A stretch of 64,000 nucleotides of DNA from Ilyonectria destructans (Eukaryota; Ascomycota; Sordariomycetes; Hypocreales; Nectriaceae). A program made the translations under genes and the position numbers. The stretch is taken from NCBI GenBank assembly GCA_020740775.1, contig JAHEWK010000013.1, positions 1,674,001 to 1,738,000 of the forward strand, written 5' to 3'. The notes beneath the pieces were generated by a model. It had not been told where the DNA came from. It ran no database searches and was given only the letters and a program-made list of their open reading frames with translations. Each line of letters starts with the position of its first letter. Within the stretch, counting starts at the first letter, position 1. Below, one piece after another: positions 1 to 11,296 of the stretch.

Positions 1-771
1 GCCCGCTCAGCGAGCAAGCTGATGTTGAATTTGAGGACGCCGTCAACGCCCTTGAACCCTCCTTCCACGGCCGAGGTGCAGGCGCCACAAGTCATGCCTT
101 CGATGGCCACCGTAGTGGCGGCAATATTGCTCATGCGCTCGGGAGCCTTGGACGACTTTTCCGCCTTGACCGTGTCGACAATCTCGGCTCCAAAGCCACG
201 GTCCTCGATGATTTCGGCAATCTGCGCGGCGGATATAAGGGTCGGGTCGTGCTCAATAACAGCTCGTTCGGAGAGCAGCGAAATGCTAAAGTGCTTGATT
301 CCCGGGACGTCCTTGAAGCCGCCTTCGACTGCCGAAGTGCAGGCACCGCAGGTCATGCCCTCGACGGCCACGGTGGTCGTCGCAAGGCCATCGTCGTCGT
401 TCTGGATCTGGCTCTCGGCGAATCGGGTAACGGCAGGGCTCGGAAGGTCGGTAGCGAGGACTTCGGCGTCGAAACCGCGATCCTCGATGATTTCTTGGAC
501 CTCGGCGGCGGTGATGATCTGCGGATCGTGGTGGACGACGGCACGCTCCATGACGAGGCTTACTGAGACGTTGCCGACACCTTTGACGCCCTTGAAGCCA
601 GCTTCAACAGCGGAAGTGCATGCGCCGCAGCTGTCGCACGAAATGCCTGTTAATAATGTCCAAACTATACTCGTCGACTGCAACCGGCGCGGGCGGCAGC
701 TCGGGATAATCGGAGTTAAGCTAGGGCGGAACTCACGTCATGCCTTCAACGCGGAGCGTCGTAGTGGCCAT
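1..771 (-). CDS. ccc2: Copper-transporting P-type ATPase (Ccc2-like), N-terminal part only
   Basis: The gene runs off the left edge, so only about 220 N-terminal residues are present. The start is the ATG at 771-769. A short first exon (771-737, reading MATTTLRVEGM) is joined across an intron at 736-631 to an open exon from 630 to the edge. The junction restores the motif GMTCGACTS. The visible part holds three heavy-metal-associated (HMA) repeats of about 70-85 residues, each with M-T-C-G-A-C-T-S-A-V-E and the typical helix ending in IIEDRGF. Family knowledge: such repeats accept Cu(I) from an Atx1-type chaperone and precede a P1B-type ATPase that loads copper into the secretory pathway. The catalytic P-type core lies outside the window, so transport activity and metal are inferred. 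An acceptor 16 nt upstream (after 647) would break the frame, which is why the 631 junction was chosen. Confidence 0.85.
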
Positions 772-3672
772 GTGGGCACTTTTCGGAGCCGCCAGAGCGA
801 CTCTTTGCTCATCGTCCTTCGAGGGGATTTGGATGTACGAGGGCGCCATTGCTCGCAGTGGTGTGCGTCTCGCGCAGACGATCGCTGGAGGGGGGGTTGG
901 CCTTATCGTGGGGAAAGCGGGTGGTTTTCGTCGATCTCTCCCTATCGTTCAGCCGTGGGCATTCCTTAGGGATCCGGTAGTGTAATGTATGTACGCGGGC
1001 GTCTGGCGCTGCGCAGCGTGGTCGGCTAGCGAAAGAAGGGGAAAATGGGGGATCAGATAATTAGTGAAGGCTGACGATAGCGATTGAATGGTACGCCGCG
1101 GGCCCCGAAGTCCGGCTTCTGTGCGTGGCGGGTCGGTGGGATGATGCGAGTAGTTATTAATAATTGAGGCTGGGCTGGGAGGCGGGAATTCCGGTCAGCA
1201 ACGGAGGAGCAAAGGGAAGACGAAGAGGAGAAGAGAAAAAGAGACACAGGTCCGGGGTCACGAGTGAGATGAGATGAGACGAGACGAGAGGGGATCTAGG
1301 GGTATTTTGGGGAGGCTCACCAACTGTAACAGATTCGGGGACTTGGCCAAGATTCCGGCCTTCGCTTCTGGGATTTGCTGGATTGGGATTGTCTCCGGGG
1401 CAGAAAATCTAGCCTCTATTCGCAGGCCACAGGACCAACAAGGGGGCTGTTACAAGATGTCACAGGGGCTTCCCGTAGCTCCCGTTGGTGGATTCTCGTT
1501 TCGGGGCCAAGAGAAGAAACCAGGGAGTTACAGGTCGGAGTGGTGGTGCGTCGGGGGGGTTGAGGCAAGCGAGCGCTGGCGGAATATAGTGGTCCAGTGG
1601 TCCAGCGGAGACGAGTCAGAGCGGACGGATGAGTGCTGTCACTCTGACGGTAGACGCGCGCTGGTTGAGGTTGAGGTTGAGAGGCTTTGCGCCGTGTGAC
1701 GAGTGTCTGGGCCCAGGCTCTTTATTTCAGCTTTGGCCCTCTCCCCGGCGCTGATACACCAACCGATGAGCCCTGCGACGCTGATGAAGCCCGCAGGTGA
1801 AGCCCGCAGCGGCAGGCGACCAGTGAGAGCGGAACTCCCCACGAAATGCGTCAGACGCTTCTTGTTTGGAGCGCGATTGGCTCGCCGTCTCACTATCGGC
1901 TGTGGCCGTGCCGTGTTTGGCTGTCGTGGCCGGTGGTAGAAACGGTGGATGTGGGTGCTGCAGCAGTTGCAAGGGTGGATCCTGACGAATCTATGAGACG
2001 CGAATCAGTCATTGTAACCTCTCCGCGCAGACCCCATCTGCCGGCACACATCCATCTATATAGGTATTTGTTGACCTTCCAATTCAGCTCCCATGCGAAG
2101 AGGACAGCGAGCACCAAACAACACCTGCACCGTTGTCCAGGCCTAGCCCAACAATTACGCCATGCCCAGGTCCTCAAGGCGCAACTGCCGATCTTTTGCT
2201 TGCGCAACCTGTTCGTCACCAAACTCGTCGTGCTCTCTTGTGAGGCTACTGGCACTAAGGCACTGTGACCAGTCATTGACGGCTTGGCTTTTCGCCTTCG
2301 GGCATAGTTGATACGCGGACTGCAATTTTGTGTCTCAGACCATCAATTGCCGATCTTGCTGGACCATCCCCCGCGGCCTTTCCGGACTGTGAATTGCCGC
2401 CTTTCGCCATACTTGGTCCGCATGCGGTGCGTCTTACTATCGCGTGTGCTGTGCTGACATGTCGCTGCGTGAGATGAGGTACCTCCTGCTGCTGCCCGGA
2501 TCTCACCGTTTCCGGCACCTTGGATGGTTGGTAATACAGTGCAAGTCATCTTGGCTGGGTCGTATTGCAAACCTTAATTGGTCCTCGGAGCTTCGGTGGT
2601 AGACGTGAGATGAGGCGGGAGCTGGGTCAGAGCTGGATCCTTCGTCTAAGCCACTTGTCATCGTATCCGTGTGTTCTATATTTGAACGCCCGAGACACTT
2701 TGCACAACGACTTCCTCTGCGAACTCATGTTTCTCATGACCATGTGATGTTTGGGGTAGTGTCTTGGACCCCTACCCACTGTGCAGACCTTTCTTTAACG
2801 GCGTCTCGTTCGGAAGTATTCATTGGGGCCGTGGAGTGGTCTGTCTTGGCTCGTTCCACTTCCGTTTTTTGTTTCCATTTCCCAGGCAGACCGCGATGCG
2901 GTTTCGAGCCCCTAGCTATTTTCGGGACTTCTTGCGAGCACAGCGGAACAAATGGTTCCGGCTTCAAACCGTCCATAGAAACTTTTGTCGTTACCACTGG
3001 CACGACTCCTGTCCCAGATGGTTTCCCCGGTTTCCAGTTTCACTCGCGGGGCTCTCTGACCTTTTAGAACGTGTCATCTCTTGGGGGGATGTAAAAGTTT
3101 CAACTCTGTGCCCAAAATACTAAGCGATATTCATCAAGTCCAGCCTTGTTGTCGACGAATTTTGGCCTAGCGCCCTTCTACAGCCCTGATATGCATATCC
3201 CCAACCTAAATACATGTAAACAAAATAGAAAAATGTAGAGGGTACATTTAAAACCTGTACAAGGAACATATTCTCTTGACCGAGGCCCAGGTTTACCCCA
3301 AAGAAAGTAGCCGATTACTCCAGGGTAGCAATTTCTCGATGCCTCGCAATACAGGTACCCCACGATACAGTCGGCCCCACCCGGCAGACCACCCGCCAAA
3401 GCCCCGCGCCGCCACAGCTTGCTCGCCTGCTCCAGCCTCACCTTCAACCGAGCCTCACCTCGACCTGGGTTCAACATCCAGCAACAACCATTGCCACTAG
3501 CAGACCCTCTCCTTCAGCTGTGCTGCTGCTCTAGGGTGCTCTCTTCGACCTCGGTCTCTCCATCTAAAGCTCCCACACAGGTCTTCCAAGATCATTATCG
3601 ACTTGACACCACTTTAACGTCACCTCCGCGTCCTCCACCCCGCGAGGCGGCACGCCTTCACGTTCGCCCACC
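772..3672. other. 2.9-kb gene-free divergent intergenic region
   Basis: This lies between the starts of the copper ATPase (leftward) and CSN7 (rightward). Open frames here are short, overlap on both strands and show no domain or splice logic. I see only promoter/5'-leader type sequence, including a pyrimidine-rich stretch just upstream of the CSN7 start and a GAGAY pentanucleotide run at 1261-1290. No RNA gene was recognised. Confidence 0.5.
1261..1290. repeat. Pentanucleotide (GAGAT/GAGAC) microsatellite
   Basis: A run of GAGAT then GAGAC units is visible directly, about 490-520 bp upstream of the copper ATPase start. It is low-complexity purine-rich DNA with no assigned function. Confidence 0.7.
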
Positions 3673-4540
3673 ATGGAGCAGACCAAGGCTCTCAACGCTC
3701 TCGAGGTAGGGCCACACATGTCTGCCCCAATAAACCCTCTCTGACTTCATCTAGCCCTTCCTCGCGCTCTCCAAGACAGCCAGCTCCCCACGTGCCGCCG
3801 TCGACCTCGTCACCCGCGCCACATCAGCACCAAACACCTTCCTCTTCGCCGAGCTCCTCGACACGCCCGCCATCCAGTCCCTCGCCTCCTCTCCCGAATC
3901 TGCTCCGCATCTCAAACTCCTTCAAATATTCTCCCACGGCACATACGCCACCTACCGTAGCACCCCGGACCTGCCACCGCTCGCCGACGCCCAGGCTCGC
4001 AAGCTCCGCCAGCTTTCGCTCCTCACCCTCGCACGCGATCGTCAAAACCTCTCCTACGATGCCCTCCAGACTGCTCTCGATCTGCCCGACACTCGCGACC
4101 TCGAGGCCCTCGTCATCTCCGCCGTATATGCTGGCCTGCTCCACGCCACGCTTGACCCCGCGCGCGCTGCAGTCCAAGTCTCTAGCGTTGCGCCCCTACG
4201 GGATCTCCCCCCTGGGGCCATCCCGGATATGATCTCCGCCCTCAAGACATGGGCTGTCCGCTGTACCACTACTCTTGGAGACCTTGAGACCCAGATGAAG
4301 GATATCCGAACCGCGGCAGCGGTGCGGCAGCGTGATCAGCGAGTCGCGGACGACAAGCTTCAGCAGCTGATGGCCGATACCCCGGACGGTAGGAAGTACG
4401 AGGCGGCCGGTTTGTCACGGGAGATGCTCGCTCGGAGGGGGTTTAACAAGCGGTCCGTCATGGAGGTAGCCAACCTGGTCGACAACGAGAGCATGGATGT
4501 GGACGAGCCCGAGGAGCGGGCAAACAAGCGCAAGATGTAG
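3673..4540 (+). CDS. csn7: COP9 signalosome subunit 7 (PCI-domain protein)
   Basis: Two exons, 3673-3705 and 3755-4540, encode 272 aa. The 49-nt intron has a GTAGGG donor, a CTGAC branch site and a TAG acceptor, and begins after codon 11 (MEQTKALNALE). The N-terminal half is helical (PFLALSKTA, FLFAELLDTPAIQSL). It is followed by the PCI winged-helix segment: LRQLSLLTLA, then LPDTRDLEALVISAVYAGLL and a strand with APLRDLPPG. That order matches CSN7/eIF3m-type PCI proteins. The C-terminus is a charged helix ending in a Lys-rich tail (RANKRKM), as in CSN7. Family role: scaffold subunit of the complex that removes Nedd8 from cullins and so controls SCF ubiquitin ligases. CSN7 rather than eIF3m is favoured by length and by the LEALVISAVYAGLLHATLD region. 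The gene converges on the Rax1-like gene, with 472 nt between their stops. Confidence 0.83.
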
Positions 4541-5012
4541 AGGGACCAACCTGCTACCTGCGGATATGATAGATACCAAAACATTATCACGATGAATGAT
4601 GAATTAATTAGACGACATAACGCCTGCTTGTTAACCTCGTCTAGTACAAAGTGCCCTTTCCATTGCTTCCTCCTAACTCCGCAATGATTGATTATTTAAA
4701 AAAAAAATCGTAGCCAGAAACTCCGAGATGCGGATCCGAAGTTCTGGGTTGAGTGAATAGTCTACATACAAGCCCTAAATGGTACAGCAAAAGGTGGTAA
4801 TCCGACGCCATAGCCCGCAAAATAATTCCATTTCCTCCTCACCAGATTACCTGGTCTGGTTGACTAACCAAACTCTCAAAATCATGACGGTCGTAAATCT
4901 TGCTTTCCCACGAATACCTCACAGAGATGGTGACGGAAAGCAAGCAAGCAAGAAACCAAGAGGCCAATAATAGCCCGCATCATTGGCCGCTGCGAGGAGC
5001 CTGGGTGCTCGC
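4541..5012. other. Convergent 3' intergenic region (CSN7 / Rax1-like)
   Basis: These 472 nt lie between two converging stop codons. The stretch is AT-rich with an A-run near 4698-4707 and presumably holds both 3' UTRs. No further gene is seen. Confidence 0.6.
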
Positions 5013-6216
5013 TCACAGGCGTTTTCCAGGAACGAGTATGAACATGACGCAGAGAGCAGCATCGATAAGGAAGGTTATCGCCAGGACCATGAGAGCTCGT
5101 TTGGCGAGGAGTTTGCGGACGTAAGGCTCCCGGATTTTGGAGAAGTTGAAGGGAGTGTATTCGCTGTAGCCGACCAGGGCCATGATGGGATCAAGGGAGT
5201 ATTGGTAAGACGACAGAAAGTAGACACCGATAGTGAATGGCAGGATGAGCTGTAGTTTGTTAGCGTTGTAATTTGTGATAAGATACGGGGATTGCTTACC
5301 CAGCACTTCGAAAGACGAGACTTGTCGAGGAAAATCAAGACAAAGGCGGTCCAGAAAGCTCCAAACATCGCAATAAGACCCACGATGAGTCTCATGATAA
5401 GCGTAGGAGGGATCAGGTTACCGAGTGCCTTCATTCTTAGAAAACCCGGAAACGCATCTCGCTCCATAGCCTGAAACACATAGTCCTTGGCGACGTCAAA
5501 CACCTCTGGGTCATCGCGACCAAGCTCTTCGATGGCGGTGGTAACGTCCTGCGTGATGGATCCAGGGAGAGTGATTTCTCGTTCAGCACCAGGCATTAGG
5601 AAGGTGAAGAGGATCTTCTCTGCTGACGCACGGATATCTTGTCGCGCGACAGTGTGAGCTGGGGAGTTGGAGTCGGTGGTAATATCGTGAGAGTTGCTGA
5701 ACTGGGGGCTCGGTCGAACATGACCGGAAGCGCTCTGGGGCGAGTCATGACCCAGGTCCTCACGAAGGAAGGCAGACAGTTGACCATCTTGGTTCTTCTC
5801 CTTCTCGGTCGCGTACATCGAGGGACCGGCCAATCGAGGTTCTAGGTCGCCGATATTCTCCAGAATTGCCGATGATCTCTTCGAGGCTGACTTGTCCATA
5901 TCAGGCGTCCCAATGAGTACAGAACGTCGAAGCTCCCGGACATAGTGACGGCACAGGGACATATGCTGTGCCACATCCAGCCTGCCAACAGTCAGTCATA
6001 GGACCACTACCATTGCGCGCTTTCCAGAACTCACCAGAAGTCGAGGTAGTCTACAGATCTCTGCTGGTCCCGCATATAGATGTAGAACGAAAAAAGGTCG
6101 ACTGGCGGCAGTGTGCGCCGGCTCAGCACCTCAAACAGAGTTGGAAGTCGGTTTCGCGACAGGTCGGGCTGAGGCGACGGCGTCGTCCTCGTGGTGATGG
6201 GTTGGTGGTCGGCCAT
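5013..6216 (-). CDS. rax1: Rax1-like RGS-domain membrane protein
   Basis: Three exons (6216-6035, 5981-5300, 5249-5013) encode 366 aa, and both introns (53 and 50 nt) have good borders and keep frame. The N-terminus (NRLPTLFEVLSRRTLPPVDL, then FSFYIYMRDQQRSVDYLDFW) begins an RGS fold. A low-complexity Ser-rich insert follows, then the second RGS half (ARQDIRASAEKILFTFLMPG, FDVAKDYVFQAMERDAFPGF). After that come about three hydrophobic segments: LIPPTLIMRLIVGLIAMFG, the LILPFTIGVYF region and the C-terminal LMVLAITFLIDAALCVMFIL. An RGS domain split by an insert and followed by three membrane spans is the Rax1 layout (bud-site selection in yeast; growth and stress phenotypes in aspergilli). RGS GTPase-accelerating activity is not implied. 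The ATG at 6216 was chosen over an in-frame upstream one because it lies just before the conserved start of the fold. Confidence 0.75.
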
Positions 6217-6897
6217 CTTGCGCTGCAGGTGCCGGGACCAGAGATGAACGAATGTTGAAGAAGGAAAGATGGACTTGTTTCGATGCTCGGGAAACACCAA
6301 CTGCCGATAGTTGCGCTACCGACGAAGTGCTGTTTACGCGAAGTGCCCCTGGCTGCTTGATACCCGGACTGAACCCCTTGTGTGTGGCTAGCGAACGTGT
6401 CTGTCGCGGGAATATGGTAGAAGTGAAGAGAGAAGAGGGGCGCAATAGCGCAGGTGTTCGAAGTGCCTTGCCGTAGTGGCAGTTGGAATGTTGACTTCGG
6501 AATGTAGGTGACGATGAGGTGCTTCACGGTAAACAGCCAGAGCGACGTGGATCTAATCTAACGCATCCTAAGCCCAGTTACGTTAATGCAAGTCCTCAAG
6601 TGGAGCCGATATGCCTAATCACGTGACAAAATTGGAGAGACTGCATGACCGTGCCCTATTGGCTCGCTACCCCCCACCCACGAATTTCGAGCCTGCCCTA
6701 CGCACAAAGATTTTGTGGGATTTTGGTATTCGACATCAACACCCTCCTCATCGCCCGACCGAGAAGACGATCCGCAGGTACGAACCCCGACAATTCTCCT
6801 CTCCTTTGACAGCCTCTATCAAGAGATTACGATCCCTTGATCCTCGCGCAATCACTACCGCTCTCCGGCAAACGAGACACTGACAGCGAACCCAGCC
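6217..6897. promoter_or_regulatory. Divergent promoter region, Rax1-like / RPL31
   Basis: The 681 nt separate two divergent starts. A palindromic TCACGTGA lies at 6619-6626 and an inverted CCAAT box at 6658-6662, both upstream of RPL31. In many ascomycetes TCACGTGA is a Cbf1-type site found in ribosomal protein promoters, so regulation of RPL31 is an inference. A likely 5'-UTR intron of RPL31 spans 6778-6895: GTACGA donor, CTGAC branch site, CAG acceptor two bases before the ATG. Confidence 0.5.
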
Positions 6898-7429
6898 ATG
6901 TCATCCAAGAAGCCCTCTGGCAAGACTCAGCGCTCCGCTATTGCGGATGTCGTCGCCCGCGAGTACACTATCCACATGCACAAGAGAGTACGTTGCTCTG
7001 AATAGAGGAGCTCGCAATGGAGCTTCTCGCTGGAGAACGAAATGCTAACGGACGTGAAGATGCACGGTGTCACCTTCAAGAAGCGCGCTCCCCGTGCTAT
7101 CAAGGAGATCAAGGCCTTTGCCTTCCAGGCCATGGTACGAACCCCCCGAGCGATCTGCCACCGGTTGCGATGCGATTGGAGCAGATGGAATTCTCAAGTG
7201 GACGACATTTGCTAACACCTCTCAGGGTACCGTTGATGTCCGTGTCGACCCCCAGCTCAACAAGAAGGTGTGGGAGTGCGGTGTTAAGGGTGTCCCCTAC
7301 CGACTGCGCGTGCGAATTTCCCGACGACGAAACGACGAGGAGGGTGCCAAGGAGAAGCTCTACAGCTACGTTCAGGCTGTGAACGTCAAGGACCCCAAGG
7401 GCCTCCCCACGGTTGTTGTTGAGGAATAA
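6898..7429 (+). CDS. rpl31: 60S ribosomal protein eL31 (L31)
   Basis: Three coding exons (6898-6987, 7060-7134, 7226-7429) encode 122 aa, the normal size for eL31. Family landmarks are unbroken across the junctions: EYTIHMHKR, HGVTFKKRAPRAIKEIKAF, TVDVRVDPQLNKKVWE, VPYRLRVRISRRRNDEE and the acidic end VVVEE. Introns of 72 and 91 nt have textbook borders, with GCTAAC branch sites before both acceptors. Role: structural protein of the large ribosomal subunit near the exit tunnel. A probable additional intron in the 5' leader ends two bases before the ATG. The gene converges on the Ubc11-like gene. Confidence 0.96.
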
Positions 7430-7822
7430 ATAAAAAAGTTTCTCTTGGGACAGGTTCTAGGTGGCATGGCTTTCGGAGTTGCATTCGGCATTCTAGCTCT
7501 TTCACGCTGAAAATACAGAGGGAAATGTGATACAAGCTTGACAAGCCAACGACAATGAATGGTGCCTCGGCGTGAAGTGGCCTGGGTATGGCCCGGGGCG
7601 AATCGTCTCTTTGGAAGTAGTGGCAGTGGATTTATCAAACTGTCGATAGGGTATGCCATCGACTACGGTCTGTTGATTCTGACCCTAAGGATATCCTTGC
7701 TGCCCCGTCTCAGAAATGCCATGCAGTTCCGTATTCCTAACAATCCATCAAAGCAAGCCATGCACCAAGGACTCCAATTCTCCTATTCAATCAAATGCAC
7801 GTAAACCAAAGTACCCTATCCA
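7430..7822. other. Convergent 3' region (RPL31 / E2)
   Basis: These 393 nt lie between the converging stop codons of RPL31 and the E2 gene. They begin with an A-rich stretch directly after the RPL31 stop. Nothing beyond 3' UTR sequence is seen. Confidence 0.55.
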
Positions 7823-8473
7823 TTACTCGTCCTCGACATCACGGTGTCGTCCGAGAACCTTCTTCTTGAACTCTTCGGCATCCTTGTCCCACAGCTCTGC
7901 GGCTTCACCGTTCAGAGGAGAGGCGCTGTACAAGTTGTCAGTGTCATGTCACAACCAAGTCAAGTGGCTGTTTGGGACTATGCTTACTTGTTGGGCTCGC
8001 CGAGCAAGCTCTGCAGACTCAGAAGGACGGTCTGGATGTTGTAGGCGGCAGTCCACTTGTCCTTGAGGATGTCCAAGCAGATGCGGCCAGAGAAGTCGAC
8101 GTTGGGGTGGTAGATGGGCGTCTTGAAGAGGACAGTAGGCGCCGCGTAGGGGTAGTTTGAGGGAAAGGCGAAGCTGAGCTTGAATGTGAGGCCGGCGTAG
8201 GGGGTGTCGTCAGGACCCTCGATGGTGGCAGTCCACGAGAGGAGGTTGCCATCAGCCGAGGGGAAGGCCGAGACTCCTGGAGCGGGAGAGGTCATCAGCT
8301 GCATCAGCTCGGTTTGCAGTCTATTGTAGGTTAGCATTGAACGTTGGGGGGACTGCGAGACGTGTTGCGCCGACGAACCTCTTGGTGGTGCTCTGAGAGT
8401 CGGGGGCTTTGCGACCGGCGTTGAGCTTAGCTTCCTGGACGCTGCCGGGGGCGGAGTTCTGGTTGTCTTCCAT
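7823..8473 (-). CDS. ubc11: Ubiquitin-conjugating enzyme E2, Ubc11/UBE2C class
   Basis: Three exons (8473-8379, 8320-7988, 7925-7823) encode 176 aa. A 31-residue N-terminal extension precedes the UBC fold, which starts at [20 protein letters not shown]. The fold contains the strands [18 protein letters not shown], the HPN motif (103-105), the active-site Cys113 in [13 protein letters not shown], and the [12 protein letters not shown] segment followed by [11 protein letters not shown]. The GVSAFP region, the ICLDILK context and the LLGEPN-x-x-SPLN block match the UBE2C/UbcH10/UbcP4 subfamily rather than Ubc4/5. Family role: loads ubiquitin for the anaphase-promoting complex, driving cyclin and securin turnover. 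Introns of 58 and 62 nt keep frame; the second falls between the two Asn codons of EPNN. APC11, the RING subunit it would work with, lies about 5 kb away at 13.3-13.7 kb. Confidence 0.9.
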
Positions 8474-9218
8474 GGTGTAATCCATTGCGAAAAGATGATG
8501 CGGATGCAGAGTTTGTGTGGGAATGAATGTGCAATTTGTGACGAGATGCGAAAGGCAAACTGGTCAAGAATGGCGGTGATGGGAGGGGGGCAGGCTAGGT
8601 AGGCTAGAGAGGAGTCTGTATGTACACAGGGCAAGCCGCAACCGGAAAGAAGTGAGGCGGGTATGGATTGTATATGCAGGGACGACGGAAGAAAAGGGAT
8701 GACAACGGGAGGCGGAGGCGGTAGATTGAGACGGAAGTTAGGGGTCTTTCAGTTAATGCAGTCGACGCGACGCCCTTTCTTGGTGGGTTTCGGGATGCGA
8801 CAGGAAGCCGAAGTGGGATGAATGGCGTTGTGATGGGAGACAAAGGCTCGAGTGTTTACCGCAGCAACGCAGCTACGGGCAACGGACAGGCGGCCCCCCG
8901 GCCAATGGATCTCGCCGGCAGCCAGGGACGCTGAAACGTGGGGCCGCCACCACCGCAACCACCACAACACCACTGGACGGCGGCGGCTTTTTAGGGCACT
9001 TGGCTGGCTGTTTTCGGTTGTGTAGGGGGGGTCACCGCCTAGAGAGGCACCTGGGAGCAACAACGGCTTTACGCGGTGGGACGCGATCGACGCGTCCACC
9101 CGAGTTTAACTAACAAAGCCGTTCACAGTCGTCGACGACCAACCAACCAAACTGTCGCGACTCGCCTGCATAGTTCGACAGGCTCAGGCACGCATTGCTA
9201 TTCGACACAGCCGCCGCC
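8474..9218. promoter_or_regulatory. Divergent promoter region, E2 / Chk1
   Basis: These 745 nt separate the divergent starts of the E2 and Chk1 genes, so cell-cycle co-regulation from one region is possible but unproven. The sequence is GC-rich around 8880-9000. No specific operator was identified with confidence. Confidence 0.45.
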
Positions 9219-11102
9219 ATGGTAAGTCTTGTTTTTCTTTCATCATGCACGAGGCAGCAGGGGAGGCGATGTGAATGTTGGTTGGCTGCTGTCATGCTCG
9301 CTCAACTACAGCCGTGAACATCACCGCCATGAGAGCATCGTCTGGCCTCTCATCCGCACCATGTGTCTTTCTTCTACTTGTGAGCGTCAGTTTTACTAAT
9401 AATTCTTCCACATGTCGCAGTCTCAGCTAGATCCCCTACCGAGGGATCTTCCCTTTCGTATCATCTCAAAAACCGTTGGCCGTGGTGCCTATGCCTCGTT
9501 AGTCACACCGTTCTTTCATCTGCCTCAACAACTTGAGATGTACTAGAGATACAAAGCTGCATGTGCTAACACACACTATACAGCATCAAGAAGGCCATTC
9601 CTCTTGACTCACAGTCGCCCATCTTCGCCGTTAAGCTTATCCACAAGGGCTACGCCGTGAAACATGGTCGCATCTCCGCTAAGCAGCTGGCCATGGAGGT
9701 TTCGCTTCACTCGCACATTGGCCAGCACCCAAACATCATTGAGTGGTTCGCCTCCGGTGAGGACACTATCTGGCGTTGGATTGCTATGGAGTTCGCTGAA
9801 GGTGGTGATCTCTTCGACAAGATCGAGGCCGATGTTGGTGTTCGTCAAGACATTGCCCAGGTTTACTTCGTCCAACTCGTTGGTGGTGTCAGCTTTATGC
9901 ACTCCAAGGGAGTTGCCCATCGCGATCTCAAGCCAGAGAATATCCTCCTTTCCCAGGATGGCTCCCTGAAGCTTGCTGACTTTGGCATGGCCACCATGTT
10001 CGAGTACAAGGGCCAGCGCAAGTTGAGCTCGACACTCTGCGGCAGTCCCCCTTATATCGCCCCTGAGATTCTCGCCTGCGGCTGCGCCGATAAGAAGTCT
10101 CCTAGCACCTCAAAGTACTCCCCTGACCTAGTCGATGTCTGGTCCTGCGGTGTTATCCTCTTCGTCCTGCTAGTCGGCAACACGCCCTGGGACGAGCCAT
10201 CCAAGAGCAGCTGGGAGTTCCAGGAGTATGTACGCAACTCTGGCCGCAGTTCTGATGCGCTATGGCAAAGAATACCGGCAGAGGCTCTTTCTTTACTCCG
10301 CGGCATGATGTCCATCGATCCCCAAAAGCGCTTCAACTTTGCCCAGATCCGGCAGCATCCCTGGTACACTCGCCACAACGCCCTCCTCTCCGCCGATGGC
10401 CGAGTCACCGATCCAATCAACCTCGCCACCCAGATGCTCGAGAATCTCCGCATCGACTTCAGCCAAAAGCCCAGGGCCTCCCAACCGACCTCAAGCGACA
10501 GCATGGACGTCGATACCGGCCTCAACGCGGGCCGCTTCTCCTCCACCCAACCCGAGGTACCCATCGCCGATCATGACTGGGACTGGGAACGTCCGGCACT
10601 CCGTTCCATGGCCGCCCCGGCGTCTTCTCTACCATCTCGCGCCCAGGATGCACGCCGCATGATGCTGGATTCCCTTGCCGACGAACCGTCCATGTCCCAG
10701 TTCTCTCACACCCCTGGTCCGTCCATGTCCCTCACCCAGCAGGCCCGACGCTTCCGCGACATTTGTCCTCCGGAGGCCCTGACTCGCTTCTTCTCGGCTG
10801 TACCGCCCGCACATATCATCCAGATGATTAGCGACGCCCTCCATCAGCTCAACGTCCCTCTTGCTCCTGTTTCTCCTAACCTCTACGGTAACCCAATCGC
10901 CACTATTAAGGTCAAAGCCCTCGACGGCCGCCAGCAGAGCCTGCATGGCGAGATTCAAGTCGACAAGCAGCCGCTGCCAGACGGTACCGAGGTGCTTGAC
11001 GTGCGTTTCGTCAAGATCAAGGGTGACCCGCTGGAGTGGCGCCGCTTCTTCAAGAAGGTGGTAGTCTTGTGCAAGGATGGAGTGTATGTCCCAGATGCTT
11101 AG
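9219..11102 (+). CDS. chk1: DNA-damage checkpoint kinase Chk1
   Basis: Three exons (9219-9221, 9421-9497, 9584-11102) encode 532 aa. The first coding exon is only the ATG, cut from the rest by a 199-nt intron (GTAAGT...CGCAG). Kinase motifs follow in order: glycine loop VGRGAYAS (20-27), Lys44 in FAVKLIHKG, the acidic helix EVSLHSHIGQHPNII, HRDLKPEN with catalytic Asp141, DFG at 159-161, and the activation segment LCGSPPYIAPEIL with no phosphorylatable residue needing a separate kinase. The tail has Ser/Gln-rich linkers and ends in a KA1-like regulatory region (VKALDGRQQSLHGEIQV, VRFVKIKGDPLEWRRFFKKV), the typical C-terminus of Chk1. Family role: ATR-activated kinase that blocks mitotic entry. 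The start rests on the splice consensus and the SQLDPLPRDLPFRI lead-in. A search for SQ/TQ phosphorylation sites would test regulation. Confidence 0.9.
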
Positions 11103-11296
11103 AAGGGGAGGGGACTGTTTATTCGTGTAAAAGGCAGCGTCGCCAAAAGCTTGAAAGTTTGAGACTTATATTTATATTGTACCACTAGGATATGGCATGG
11201 AACGTATAATTCTACTAGCGTACATCGCCATAGTCCTTCAGCGTCTGCAAACTCCCACGATGACCGTGAGAGTTCCTCTTAAAAACCCTCCAAATC

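Noticed and set aside
631..646. Alternative acceptor for the copper ATPase first intron (after position 647)
   Set aside because: It shifts frame by one. The acceptor 16 nt further downstream (exon from 630) restores GMTCGACTS.
22..969. 315-codon plus-strand frame with internal repeats
   Set aside because: It is the antisense shadow of the HMA repeats of the copper ATPase; its repeats mirror MTCGAC units.
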